DNA of 64,000 nucleotides, from assembly GCA_947625475.1 (NCBI GenBank), contig CANQOL010000006.1, forward strand, positions 35,035 to 99,034. Reading direction: 5' to 3'. This document shows positions 42,859 through 50,679 of this stretch, one piece after another (position 1 is the first letter of the stretch; each line of letters opens with the position of its first letter). A program made the position numbers and the translations under genes. This DNA comes from an uncultured Acetatifactor sp. GTDB lineage: Bacteria > Bacillota > Clostridia > Lachnospirales > Lachnospiraceae. A model generated the notes under the pieces. That model was not told where the DNA came from. It did no database searches and was given only the letters and a program-made list of their open reading frames with translations.

Positions 42859-43764
42859 TTAGAACAGTGAGTTTTCAGGCGCGATCTTGCGGACCATGCC
42901 GTTGGCGAACAGCATCATCAGCAGGCCGATCACAGACTGGAACAAGCTGGTGGCCGCCACGAACCCGAAGTTGGAGTTCTTAAAGATGGCATTCAGCACG
43001 TAGGAGTCGATAACCTGTGTGGTGGAATACAGGGTGCCGCTGTTTCTGGTAACCTGATAGAACAGACCGGTGTCGGACCGCATCACGCTTCCTACCGACA
43101 GAAGGAGCATCACGGTGATCATCGGGATCAGGGCGGGCAGAGTGATGTGCCAGATCTGCTGCCACTTGTTGGCGCCGTCGATCTCGGCCGCCTCATAGAG
43201 CTCTGTGTCGATGCCCGCCAGCACGGACATGTACAGAACGGAGCCGTAGCCCACGCTGTTCCAGATCTTGACGATGGTCAGGATATAAGGCCACAGGGCC
43301 GCTTCGGAATAAAACCGGATGTCCATGCCCAGCGCATTGTTCAGGATACCGGTGTCTGTGCTGATAAATGCGTAAACGATAAACTGAACCGCCGCGTAGG
43401 AAATGAACACGGGAATGATCATCAGCGTCTGCATGGTCTTCGCCACTCTTTTGAACACGAACTGGTCGATGGCAATGGCCAGGACCACGTTCAGGAAGGT
43501 GCCCACCGCGGTGAAGATGAAGTAGTACATCAGGGTGTTCTTGGTCATGTTCAGGAAAATGCTCTTGGACGTAATCAGGAACTTGAAGTTCTCAAGGCCG
43601 TTCCAGTCGCTTCCCCAGATGCCCTTGGAATAGTCGAAATTCTTGAAGGCCATCACAAGGCCTGCCATGGGCACATACATGATGAAGAACAGGATCAGAA
43701 ATACCGGAAGCGCCATAATCACATGGGCTCTGTGCTTCCAGGTGTTCTGCAGAAAAGCTTTCAT
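42859..43764 (-). CDS. ABC sugar importer permease, LplB-like
   Basis: The 301-residue permease has the N-terminal FLILFFIMYVPMAGLVMAFKNFDYSKGIWGS segment characteristic of LplB-type proteins and the EAA loop ELYEAAEIDGANKWQQIWHITLPAL. ATG 43764 is favoured over 43770 by its spacing from GGAGGG. First gene of the operon. No ATPase gene is present, so a shared MsmX-type ATPase elsewhere in the genome is likely. Confidence 0.93.
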   Translation of the reverse strand: MKAFLQNTWKHRAHVIMALPVFLILFFIMYVPMAGLVMAFKNFDYSKGIWGSDWNGLENFKFLITSKSIFLNMTKNTLMYYFIFTAVGTFLNVVLAIAIDQFVFKRVAKTMQTLMIIPVFISYAAVQFIVYAFISTDTGILNNALGMDIRFYSEAALWPYILTIVKIWNSVGYGSVLYMSVLAGIDTELYEAAEIDGANKWQQIWHITLPALIPMITVMLLLSVGSVMRSDTGLFYQVTRNSGTLYSTTQVIDSYVLNAIFKNSNFGFVAATSLFQSVIGLLMMLFANGMVRKIAPENSLF

Positions 43765-43788
43765 TACCATTCCCTCCTTATCATTGCA

Positions 43789-43806
43789 TTACTTAAACGT
43801 TTTATA
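43789..43806. promoter_or_regulatory. LacI-type operator in front of the ABC operon
   Basis: TTACTTAAACGTTTTATA contains the palindromic AAACGTTT core typical of LacI/GalR operators. It lies just downstream of the -10 box. A closely matching site (TTACTTAATCGTTTT) is in front of the LacI gene. Confidence 0.7.
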
Positions 43807-43812
43807 TAACAA

Positions 43813-43841
43813 ACTATACAACATTTTATTCAATCTTGCAA
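43813..43841 (-). promoter_or_regulatory. Sigma-A promoter of the ABC operon
   Basis: TTGCAA and TATAGT on the minus strand with a 17-bp spacer. The operator overlaps the predicted start of transcription. Confidence 0.75.
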
Positions 43842-43909
43842 CTTTTATTGTTGTTTTTGCGCGTTTTTGTCTCATTTGCACAGTTTTTGATTGTGCGTTT
43901 TGTGTATTT

Positions 43910-44929
43910 TTATTCTTTCCATTGGGAAACGGTTTCGCCGGGGTACACCTGCCCCGGGATGACGCCGGGCTCCTCCGACCCCTTCTCCGGCTGCTCGATC
44001 AGCTCCATCAGGCGCTCCCCCGCCGCCCGGCCGATGGCCTCCATGTCCTGGCAGACCGTGGTGAGCCGGGGTTCCAGGTGCATGGCGATGCGGATGCCGT
44101 CGTACCCGGCCACGGAAATATCCTCCGGGACTCTCAGGCCCTGCTCCCGTATGGCGTTGATCCCGCCGAAGCAGGCATAATCGTCCGGATACAGGATACA
44201 GGAAGGCGGGTCCTTTAAATCCAGAAGCCTTCTGGTGGCCTCCCCCGCCTCCCGGATATCCCGGTAGGGCGCCTCGTCCAGGTATTCCGCCGGGATCTCC
44301 AGCCCCAGCTCCCGGGCCGTCTCAAGGAACGCTTCCACACGGCTTTTGGTGACGCTGCTCTCCCTCTCCCCGTGGAGGTAGGCGATCCTTCTGTGTCCCT
44401 GGCTGTATATGTAGCGGAGCAGGTCCCCCATCCCTGTCACATTGTCGGAGAGCACGGCTGCCTTTCCCTCAAAGAGATGGTCGATGGTCACCACCGGCAG
44501 CCCGCTGTACACAAGCTCTTCCACCTGGGGGTCCGTAAAGTCCACACAGGCGATCACCACGCCGTCGAACCCCCGGCAGCGGCAGTGCTCCAGAATGGAC
44601 AGCCCGTTCCTGCCCTTTTGGCTGTTGTTGATGAAGGTAATATCGTAGCCTCTCTCCTCCACCATCCGCTTAAAGCTCTCCAGCACCATGGCAAAATAAT
44701 CGTGGGTCAGGCCGCTGTGGGCCTCGTCGATAAAAAGGACGCCCAAATTCCGGGTCCTGTTGGTCTTCAGGGCCCGCGCCTGGGCGTTCGGAAGATACCC
44801 CTTTTGTTTCGCCACACTGCGGATCCGGCTCTTGGTGGCCTCCCCCACATCTCTGTGGTCATTCAGGGCCTTGCTCACAGTGGCGATGCTGACGCCGCAT
44901 TCCGCGGCAATTTCTTTCATGGATACCAT
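43910..44929 (-). CDS. LacI-family transcriptional regulator of the ABC importer
   Basis: The 339-residue protein has the N-terminal helix-turn-helix and hinge (MKEIAAECGVSIATVSKALN, ending QARALKTNRTRNLGVLF) and a periplasmic-binding-type effector domain (VAGYDGIRIAMHLEPRLTTV near the C-terminus). It probably represses its own gene and the importer, because matching operators lie in front of both. A glycan-derived effector is likely, but no glycoside hydrolase is adjacent. GGAGGAATCCGCGT precedes ATG 44929. Confidence 0.93.
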   Translation of the reverse strand: MVSMKEIAAECGVSIATVSKALNDHRDVGEATKSRIRSVAKQKGYLPNAQARALKTNRTRNLGVLFIDEAHSGLTHDYFAMVLESFKRMVEERGYDITFINNSQKGRNGLSILEHCRCRGFDGVVIACVDFTDPQVEELVYSGLPVVTIDHLFEGKAAVLSDNVTGMGDLLRYIYSQGHRRIAYLHGERESSVTKSRVEAFLETARELGLEIPAEYLDEAPYRDIREAGEATRRLLDLKDPPSCILYPDDYACFGGINAIREQGLRVPEDISVAGYDGIRIAMHLEPRLTTVCQDMEAIGRAAGERLMELIEQPEKGSEEPGVIPGQVYPGETVSQWKE

Positions 44930-44954
44930 ACGCGGATTCCTCCGTGAGGCTCGG

Positions 44955-44973
44955 TTACTTAATCGTTTTCATA
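44955..44973. promoter_or_regulatory. LacI-type operator in front of the regulator gene
   Basis: TTACTTAATCGTTTTCATA shares TTACTTAA-CGTTTT with the operator at 43789 and lies just downstream of the regulator promoter. It indicates autoregulation. Confidence 0.65.
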
Positions 44974-44978
44974 TATCC

Positions 44979-45007
44979 ACTATACATCACCTTGTACAAT
45001 TTGACAA
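44979..45007 (-). promoter_or_regulatory. Sigma-A promoter of the LacI gene
   Basis: TTGTCA and TATAGT on the minus strand, 17-bp spacer, with the operator immediately downstream. Confidence 0.75.
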
Positions 45008-45130
45008 GTTCTTTTTCGGGATTTCTGTACATTTTGTCCTCTTCTCCCCCGCGCTTTCCCTTTTTTTCGCCCGTCCGATCCTTTTTCATCCGGCCCGGTC
45101 CTTTTTTCATCCGCCCCGGCCCCCCGCCGG

Positions 45131-46537
45131 CTATTCCTCCCGGGAAGGCAGCCTGCTCCGGAAGAGCTTCTGACGCAGTTTCCTCCCGTCCCAGGGAATC
45201 AGGGGATACAGATAGCTTTTGTGGGCCACGGTGCGGTTGGCCGCCGTGAGCACTGCGGCGATCAAAACGGCGGCGATATACCCCCACAGGTCAAACAGGG
45301 CGGTCAAAATCAGGTTCAGGATCCGCATGAACTTCAGGGCATAGCCCAGCTCGTAGTTGGACTGGGTGTAGTTGGCGATGGCCACAAAGGCCATGTAGAG
45401 CATCACCTCGGCCGAGAACCAGCCGCTGTTGACGGAAAATTCACCCAAAACCAAAGCCGCCATGACGCTTAAGGGTGTGCTGAGCATGTTGGGCGTGTTC
45501 ACCGCAGCCAGCTTGAGGCCGTCGATAGCCAGCTCCAGCAGCAAAAACTGCCAGATCAGAGGGATGTTTGGGGGCTCCTTTAGCATGATAAAGGAGAAGG
45601 ACTCCGGCACCCACTGTGGATTCTGCATCAGCAGCAGGAAAGTGGGGGTTAGGATATAGGTCAAAAAAGCGATGAAAAACCGGGTCAGCCGCAGGTAGGT
45701 GCCTGTCACCGGGGGAAAATAGTAGTCGTCCGCCTCGTCCAGCACGTCAAAGAGCGTGGTGGGCAGCACCATGGCGGAGGGGGAATTGTCCACCAGGATC
45801 ACCAGATTGCCCTCCAGGATCTGGGCGGCCGCCGCGTCCGGCCTCTCGGTGTATTTAAACTTGGGGAAGGGATTGAACCATCTCCCTCCGGTCAGGCACT
45901 CCGCCAGGCTCTCCTGGTTCATGGTCAGGGCGTCGGCCCGGATCCCGGCAATTTTCTCCCGGACCTCTGTCAGGAGACTGGGGCTGACCCGGGAGGCCAT
46001 ATAGCAGAGCACAATATCTGTCCGGGAGCTTGCCCCGGCGCTCGTCATCTCCATCCGCAGGTCCTCGCTGCGGATCCGCCGGCGGATCAGGGCCGTGTTG
46101 AAGACCACCGTCTCCACGAAGCCGTCCTTGGAGCCCCGCAGGGTCTTGTCCTTCTCCGGTTCCTCCACGCTCCTGGCCGGGTAGGTCCTGGCGTCGATGA
46201 GCACCGCATGGGTATAGCCGTCGATGAGCAGCACAAAAATCCCGCCAAGGAACCCGGCGACAATCTTCTCCCAGTCCGCCTCCTTGTCCACCTCAATGTA
46301 GGGAATATGCTTCTTTAGAAGCTCCGCCGCATTCTGTGGCATATCCTGGGGCTTCAAATCCATAAAATACTGCAGGAGCTTCTGCATCAGCTCGTCCTTG
46401 CAGAAACCGTCAATGAAATAAAGGCAGGCGTCCCTGCCGCCGAATTCAATCTTCCGGGAGACCACGTCGTAGCTCCTGCCCACTCCCAGCCGGCCGTCCA
46501 GGTACGCCGCGTCCTCCTGTAACCTGCCTGATACCAA
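45131..46537 (-). CDS. GerA-family spore germination protein, SpoVAF-like
   Basis: The 468-residue protein matches the GerA A-subunit fold: a soluble N-terminal part with GFVETVVFNTALIRRRIRSEDLRME and ASSRTDIVLCYM, then several membrane helices (from about residue 285) and a short basic tail. The N-terminal segment YLDGRLGVGRSYDVVSRKIE is closest to SpoVAF, which acts with SpoVA channels in dipicolinic acid release. No B or C subunit is adjacent. The only usable start is TTG 46537, whose ribosome binding site GGGGAG lies inside the 3' arm of the upstream operon's terminator. A sigma-G-like promoter just inside could produce an unblocked transcript. Confidence 0.85.
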   Translation of the reverse strand: MVSGRLQEDAAYLDGRLGVGRSYDVVSRKIEFGGRDACLYFIDGFCKDELMQKLLQYFMDLKPQDMPQNAAELLKKHIPYIEVDKEADWEKIVAGFLGGIFVLLIDGYTHAVLIDARTYPARSVEEPEKDKTLRGSKDGFVETVVFNTALIRRRIRSEDLRMEMTSAGASSRTDIVLCYMASRVSPSLLTEVREKIAGIRADALTMNQESLAECLTGGRWFNPFPKFKYTERPDAAAAQILEGNLVILVDNSPSAMVLPTTLFDVLDEADDYYFPPVTGTYLRLTRFFIAFLTYILTPTFLLLMQNPQWVPESFSFIMLKEPPNIPLIWQFLLLELAIDGLKLAAVNTPNMLSTPLSVMAALVLGEFSVNSGWFSAEVMLYMAFVAIANYTQSNYELGYALKFMRILNLILTALFDLWGYIAAVLIAAVLTAANRTVAHKSYLYPLIPWDGRKLRQKLFRSRLPSREE

Positions 46538-46592
46538 AAAAATCTCCCCTTCCGATTCTGAACTCTTAGGAGCTAGTATCCCGAAAGGGGAG
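46536..46592 (-). terminator. Terminator of the nrd-dut operon, overlapping the germination gene start
   Basis: CTCCCCTTTCG/CGGAAGGGGAG (11 bp, one G-U pair) at 46582-46592 and 46544-46554, followed on the minus strand by seven T (46536-46542). The 3' arm contains the ribosome binding site, and the T-run contains the TTG start, of the next gene. Confidence 0.85.
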
Positions 46593-46602
46593 AAAATTAT
46601 AC
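46574..46602 (-). promoter_or_regulatory. Candidate sigma-G promoter for the germination gene
   Basis: GTATA and GATACTA on the minus strand with a 17-bp spacer resemble the forespore sigma-G pattern (GHATR and CATNHTA, about 18 bp). Transcription would begin near 46567, inside the terminator loop, so the mRNA would lack the 5' arm and leave the ribosome binding site free. Confidence 0.4.
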
Positions 46603-47112
46603 ATTTGTGGTGCTGCCGAAGCCCCCGTTGCGCTTTCCCTGGGCCCTGTCGTCCACCGTGATCCCGTACTCTAGGAAAATCCCCTGCATAAAGCCCGTCC
46701 CGGCTTTCACCTCCAGGGTCTTTCCCTCCCGGGAATCGTTGGTGATCTTGGCCATAATATGTCCCTCGTTGTCCGAGCCGAAGTAGTCGCTGTCGATAAT
46801 GCCCACCGTGTTGTTGAGCTGGAGCCGGTATTTAAAGCCCAGGCCGCTGCGGGGATAGAGCTTTAAAACCCAGTCTTCCTCCATCCAGGCCCGGATCCCC
46901 GTGGGCACCCGCAGGGACTCTCCCGGCCGCAGGGTGAAATCCACCGGCGCGTAAAAATCATAGCCGGCGCTCCCGGCAGTGGCCCGCTCAGGCAGCCGGA
47001 TCCCCTCATAGGCTTCCTCCGCCTGCCGGGGCGTCAGCTCCGGAAAATCCGCCTTCATGGCCTCCAGGAACTGGGCCAGACTGACCTTGTGAAACTGTGC
47101 TATCCGATGCAT
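46597..47112 (-). CDS. dut: dUTP diphosphatase (trimeric dUTPase family)
   Basis: The 171-residue protein contains the trimeric dUTPase motifs: AGSAGYDFYA (I), LYPRSGLGFKY (II), NTVGIIDSDYFGS (III), GTGFMQGIF (IV) and RNGGFGSTTNV (V). A helical N-terminal extension of about 45 residues (FHKVSLAQFLEAMKADFPEL) precedes motif I. It hydrolyses dUTP to dUMP, keeping uracil out of DNA and feeding thymidylate synthesis. ATG 47112 has AAAGGAG ten bases upstream and overlaps the nrdG stop by 13 bp; ATG 47121 is too close to that site. It completes the deoxynucleotide operon. Confidence 0.9.
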   Translation of the reverse strand: MHRIAQFHKVSLAQFLEAMKADFPELTPRQAEEAYEGIRLPERATAGSAGYDFYAPVDFTLRPGESLRVPTGIRAWMEEDWVLKLYPRSGLGFKYRLQLNNTVGIIDSDYFGSDNEGHIMAKITNDSREGKTLEVKAGTGFMQGIFLEYGITVDDRAQGKRNGGFGSTTNV

Positions 47113-47663
47113 CGCAGACATTCTCCTTTCTCCGGATTCCCCAGGTAATCGTCGGGGGCGTAGTCCCCGCAGTGCAGCACCGGCCCCTGTCCCGGGGACA
47201 GGGCCAGGGAGGCGGGCACGTCGATGACCCGCTGGTTTCTGCTCCCCTTCCAAAGGAGCTTGGTGTCCTTCTCCTCCCGGTGAAATTCTCCGTCCACCAG
47301 CACATCCACATACTGCATCAGCGGATAGCTGCGGATATTTTCCCACAAATCCCCTGTGTAGAGCCAGACCGTCTTGCGGGGATACCTTGCCTTGATCTCT
47401 TCCATCAGGCTCCTGACTCCCGGCCGGTTGGCCGGGTGGAGAGGGTCCCCTCCGGAAAAGGTGATGCCGGAGATATAATCCTGATCCAGCTGGGCAAAAA
47501 TCTCCTGCCGGGCCGCCTCATCGAAGGCAAGCCCTCCGTCCGGATCCCAGGTCACCGGGTTGTGGCAGTCCCGGCAGCAGTGGTCGCACCCCGCCACCCA
47601 GAGCACCACCCGCAGGCCGTCCCCGTTGAGCATATCGTCCTTTGTAATATTGTGATACCTCAT
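47100..47663 (-). CDS. nrdG: Anaerobic ribonucleotide reductase activating protein NrdG
   Basis: The 187-residue radical SAM protein has the CxxxCxxC cluster-binding motif in VAGCDHCCRDCHNPVTW and the SAM-binding GGDPL segment. It installs the glycyl radical on NrdD. The ribosome binding site is GGAAGAG. It lies 2 bp after nrdD and overlaps dut, making nrdD-nrdG-dut one transcription unit. Confidence 0.96.
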   Translation of the reverse strand: MRYHNITKDDMLNGDGLRVVLWVAGCDHCCRDCHNPVTWDPDGGLAFDEAARQEIFAQLDQDYISGITFSGGDPLHPANRPGVRSLMEEIKARYPRKTVWLYTGDLWENIRSYPLMQYVDVLVDGEFHREEKDTKLLWKGSRNQRVIDVPASLALSPGQGPVLHCGDYAPDDYLGNPEKGECLRCIG

Positions 47664-47665
47664 GG

Positions 47666-49855
47666 CTACATGCTCTTCCTTTCCGCGATCTCAGCCATTT
47701 TGGCGTCGTTGAGCCTGGTGTCCCCGTGGACCCTGGAATAGGAAAGATAGCCGTTCATCCGGTCAATCTTGGTCAGGTTGCGGCTGCCGCACTTGGGGCA
47801 CACATCCATCTCCAGCTCCTGATGGCCGCAGTCGTCGCAGTAGGCCAGGGACAGATTGACGCCCTCATAAAAGCCCATATCCATGGCCCGGCGGATCAGG
47901 GTCTTGATGGCCTCTATATTGTAGTCGATGGGATATTTCACATACTGGATCTTTCCCCCGTTGCAAAGATCCCAGAAGCGGTTCTCCAGATCCTGCTTTT
48001 CAATGGGGGTGATATCCTCCGTCACATGGCAGTGGAAGCTGTTGCTCACATACTCCCTGTCGGAGACCCCCTCCACGATCCCGTACTTTTTCCGGAACTG
48101 CTTCACCTGGAGCCCGCAGAGATTCTCCGCCGGCGTCCCGTAGATGGCGTACAGGTTGCCGTCCTCCTCCTTAAACTCCGCCACCTTCTGGTTGATATGC
48201 TCCATCACCTCCAGGGCAAAGGCTCCGTCCTCCACCAGGGATTTCCCGTTGTAGAGCTTCTGGAGCTCATTCAGGGCCGTGATGCCGAAGCTGGCGGTGG
48301 CGGACTTAAGCAGGGGCTTTATCTTGTCCGTGAGCTTTAAATGTCCCCCCAGAAACCCGCCCTCACAGTAGGCCAGGGGATTGGTGGAGGCACGCATCTC
48401 CCCCAGATAAGCGTAGGTGCGGATATGGAGCTGGCGGATCAGGTTCAGATAGTAGTCCAGCACCTCGTAGAAATCCCGGCTCTCCTTGCGGGCCTTCGCC
48501 AAAATCATAGGCAGATGGAGGGAAACCGCGCCGATATTGAACCGCCCCACGAACACGGGCGTATCCTGCTCGTCCGCCGGGTGCATGCCGCCCCGTCTGT
48601 ACCAGGGGGACAAAAAGGCCCGGCAGCCCATGGGAGAAATGATCTCCCCGTATTTTTTGTAAATGCTGGGCACGTAGCCCCTGCCCGTCAGACTCAGCCA
48701 GTCCGGATACATGGTCTTGGCGGAGCACTCCACTCCCGCCTCAAACAAATCCTCCAGGGGCTTCCCGGGCCCGTGCAGATTCTCGTCGTACAAAAACACA
48801 ATCTTGGGGAAAAGCACCGGCTTTTTGCACTCCTTCTTCCCCTGGCCGTTCTTTCTCACCTTCAGCAGGCACAGGGTGGCCAGTCTGGCAAACTTCCCGG
48901 TCCCGGTGCCCGCGGTCACGGTGATAAAGGGGTAATCCCCCCGGCTGCTGGCCACCGTGTTGAACTTATACTCCCATCCCTGGAAGCCCTGCTCAAACTC
49001 CCGTACCACATCGTTATAGCTTTCCTCCCGGGCCCTCTCCTCCTCTACCCCCAGGCGCAGATACTTTTCCAGATTCCTCCGGTAGGACTTCTCCGCGTAG
49101 GGCTCCAGCAGCAGATCCACGCTGGGCACCGTAAAGCCCCCGTACTGCTGGCTGGCTGCGCTGAGCACAATATCCCCGATCACGTCGAAAGCCACATCCA
49201 GAGTCTTCGGCTCATTATACCAGATATTCCCCATCTCAAAGCCGCCGGTGAGCACGCTCTGCACGTCGAACAGACAGCAGTTCATAGTGTCCCTCCTGGC
49301 AGACATGTCATGCACGTAAATATACCCGTCCCGGCATGCCTGGATTTCCTCTGTGGTCATAAAGAACTTCTGATACAACTCCTTGTTGAGCTGGTTGAAA
49401 ATCAGGCTCCGCTTGGTAGAGACCAGGGCGGAGTCCGTGTTGGAGTTCTCCTTGTCCCCGATATACATGATGGACTGGCTCTTTTTGTACACATCGTCCA
49501 GCATCCGCACAAAGTCCTGCTTATAATTGCGGTAATCCCGGTAGCTCTTGGCCACCACAGGCTTTACCTGCTCCAGGGCGCTCTCCACAATATTGTGCAT
49601 AACCGGGATCGGGATAGCCGTCTCCCCCATCTCGTCCACCTTGTCCACCACATACTGGCAGATGCGTCTCTGTTCCTCGTCGGTAAACTTGGTCAGGGCC
49701 CTGTAAGCGCTCTTTCCCACGGCATTGATCACCTTCTGCACATTGAAGGCCTCTCTGCTGCCGTCCTTTTTGATCACATACACTTCCTTTTCCGGCTTAA
49801 AATCCTGACTGTAATCCACTGTACACCCCTTCGCCTGCTCCGCAGTATTTCCCAT
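47666..49855 (-). CDS. nrdD: Anaerobic ribonucleoside-triphosphate reductase NrdD
   Basis: From ATG 49855 the protein is 729 residues. It has an N-terminal ATP-cone (KPEKEVYVIKKDGSREAFNV), the class III catalytic barrel, the zinc site (CDDCGHQ, CPKCGSRN) and the C-terminal glycyl radical segment RMNGYLSYSRVHGDTRL. It reduces ribonucleotides to deoxyribonucleotides without oxygen, the main route in strict anaerobes. It is the first gene of the operon, under a consensus-like promoter and two NrdR-like boxes. Confidence 0.96.
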   Translation of the reverse strand: MGNTAEQAKGCTVDYSQDFKPEKEVYVIKKDGSREAFNVQKVINAVGKSAYRALTKFTDEEQRRICQYVVDKVDEMGETAIPIPVMHNIVESALEQVKPVVAKSYRDYRNYKQDFVRMLDDVYKKSQSIMYIGDKENSNTDSALVSTKRSLIFNQLNKELYQKFFMTTEEIQACRDGYIYVHDMSARRDTMNCCLFDVQSVLTGGFEMGNIWYNEPKTLDVAFDVIGDIVLSAASQQYGGFTVPSVDLLLEPYAEKSYRRNLEKYLRLGVEEERAREESYNDVVREFEQGFQGWEYKFNTVASSRGDYPFITVTAGTGTGKFARLATLCLLKVRKNGQGKKECKKPVLFPKIVFLYDENLHGPGKPLEDLFEAGVECSAKTMYPDWLSLTGRGYVPSIYKKYGEIISPMGCRAFLSPWYRRGGMHPADEQDTPVFVGRFNIGAVSLHLPMILAKARKESRDFYEVLDYYLNLIRQLHIRTYAYLGEMRASTNPLAYCEGGFLGGHLKLTDKIKPLLKSATASFGITALNELQKLYNGKSLVEDGAFALEVMEHINQKVAEFKEEDGNLYAIYGTPAENLCGLQVKQFRKKYGIVEGVSDREYVSNSFHCHVTEDITPIEKQDLENRFWDLCNGGKIQYVKYPIDYNIEAIKTLIRRAMDMGFYEGVNLSLAYCDDCGHQELEMDVCPKCGSRNLTKIDRMNGYLSYSRVHGDTRLNDAKMAEIAERKSM

Positions 49856-49896
49856 TCTTTCCCGCCTTTCCGCCCTATGGCCGAGCACCTTATAAA

Positions 49897-49943
49897 CTAC
49901 AACATCTTGTGTCTATCTCCCAAATACAACCCAATATCATGTA
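49897..49943. promoter_or_regulatory. Pair of NrdR-like boxes upstream of nrdD
   Basis: On the minus strand ACACAAGATGTTGTAG (49897-49912) and TACATGATATTGGGTT (49928-49943) resemble the NrdR box (ACACWATATATWGTGT). They are 31 bp apart, three helical turns, as required for cooperative NrdR binding. They lie just downstream of the promoter. Confidence 0.55.
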
Positions 49944-49949
49944 ATACAT

Positions 49950-49978
49950 AGTATAGAAGAGAATCCGCTCTCTGTCAA
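49950..49978 (-). promoter_or_regulatory. Sigma-A promoter of nrdD-nrdG-dut
   Basis: TTGACA and TATACT on the minus strand, 17-bp spacer: the closest to consensus in the window. Confidence 0.8.
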
Positions 49979-50065
49979 TCGAGACTTGCTAATATTCCCA
50001 TATCAAACCTGCACCCAAAATCAAATAAGCAACCAACCGCGAAAATCACCCACATAATTCCCATG

Positions 50066-50133
50066 CCCTAATACAATCAAGTAGTACTGCAATCCTCTTC
50101 TCCCTAATACAGTCAAGTCATACTACAATCCTC
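50066..50133. repeat. Tandem 36-bp repeats next to palindromic element 3
   Basis: Two direct copies begin CCCTAATACA(A/G)TCAAGT and end CAATCCTC (50066-50097 and 50102-50133). A truncated CCTAAAACAGCCC leads into element 3. The CTAATACAG motif is the complement of the CTGTATTAG that ends element 4. Confidence 0.75.
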
Positions 50134-50148
50134 CAACGTCCTAAAACA

Positions 50149-50319
50149 GCCCGAGGATGGATATAGTGCTTAACAAGGGTACTTGAAAAACGTCGTTACT
50201 TGGCGAGGTATTTTCGAGCCTAGTAACGCAACGAGCATAAGGAAGATGCAGCGCATCTTCCGTTGCAATTTCACGTAGCGAAAGCGTGCCCGGTTAAGCA
50301 CTATATCCATCCCCCGGGC
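50149..50319 (+). repeat. Long-palindrome element 3, with an inserted hairpin
   Basis: Outer arms (50149-50174 and 50293-50319) pair except for a small internal loop. The core has GGGTACTTGAAAAACG, the CGTTACTTGGC/GCCTAGTAACG hairpin and TAGCGAAAGCGTGCCC. In place of the usual CGTTTTTCACG it carries an extra stem-loop (about 50229-50265) with GGAAGATGC/GCATCTTCC closed by CAACG/CGTTG, which makes it 34 bp longer. Confidence 0.8.
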
Positions 50320-50498
50320 GTCCCGTCAGCAAAGGAATGTCCCACGCAGAGGGAAAAAGACTGCTATTTTCAATACCTTAGAACATATATTATTTCCCGC
50401 ATTGTTTTTATTTTTTAATCCACACGGTTTATTGCAATCCCTTCTATTTAATTGCTAGCTTCCGTTTTTGCATGGGTAGATCACTTGTTCCCGGGGAC

Positions 50499-50635
50499 GC
50501 CTGGGCATGAGCATATTGCTTAACCGGGCACGCTTTCGCTACGTAAAAAACGTTGCGTTACTAGGCTCGAAAATACCTCGCCAAGTAACGACGTTTTTTA
50601 AGTACCCTTATTAAGCAATATGCTCATACCCAGGC
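50499..50635 (-). repeat. Long-palindrome element 4
   Basis: 25-bp arms (50499-50523 and 50611-50635) pair at 24 positions. On the minus strand the core matches element 1 except that the helper stem is TTAAAAAACG/CGTTTTTTACG instead of TTGAAAAACG/CGTTTTTCACG: a G-C pair replaced by A-T on both sides. It is inverted relative to element 3, 179 bp away. That intervening DNA is AT-rich and shows no gene. Confidence 0.85.
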
Positions 50636-50679
50636 TGTATTAGGTCAAGCCATTGTATAAAAAAATGCTAAGTAGTGCT

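Noticed and set aside
50149..50635. Palindromic elements as a riboswitch or T-box for nrdD
   Set aside because: They lie upstream of the nrdD promoter, so they are not in its mRNA leader.
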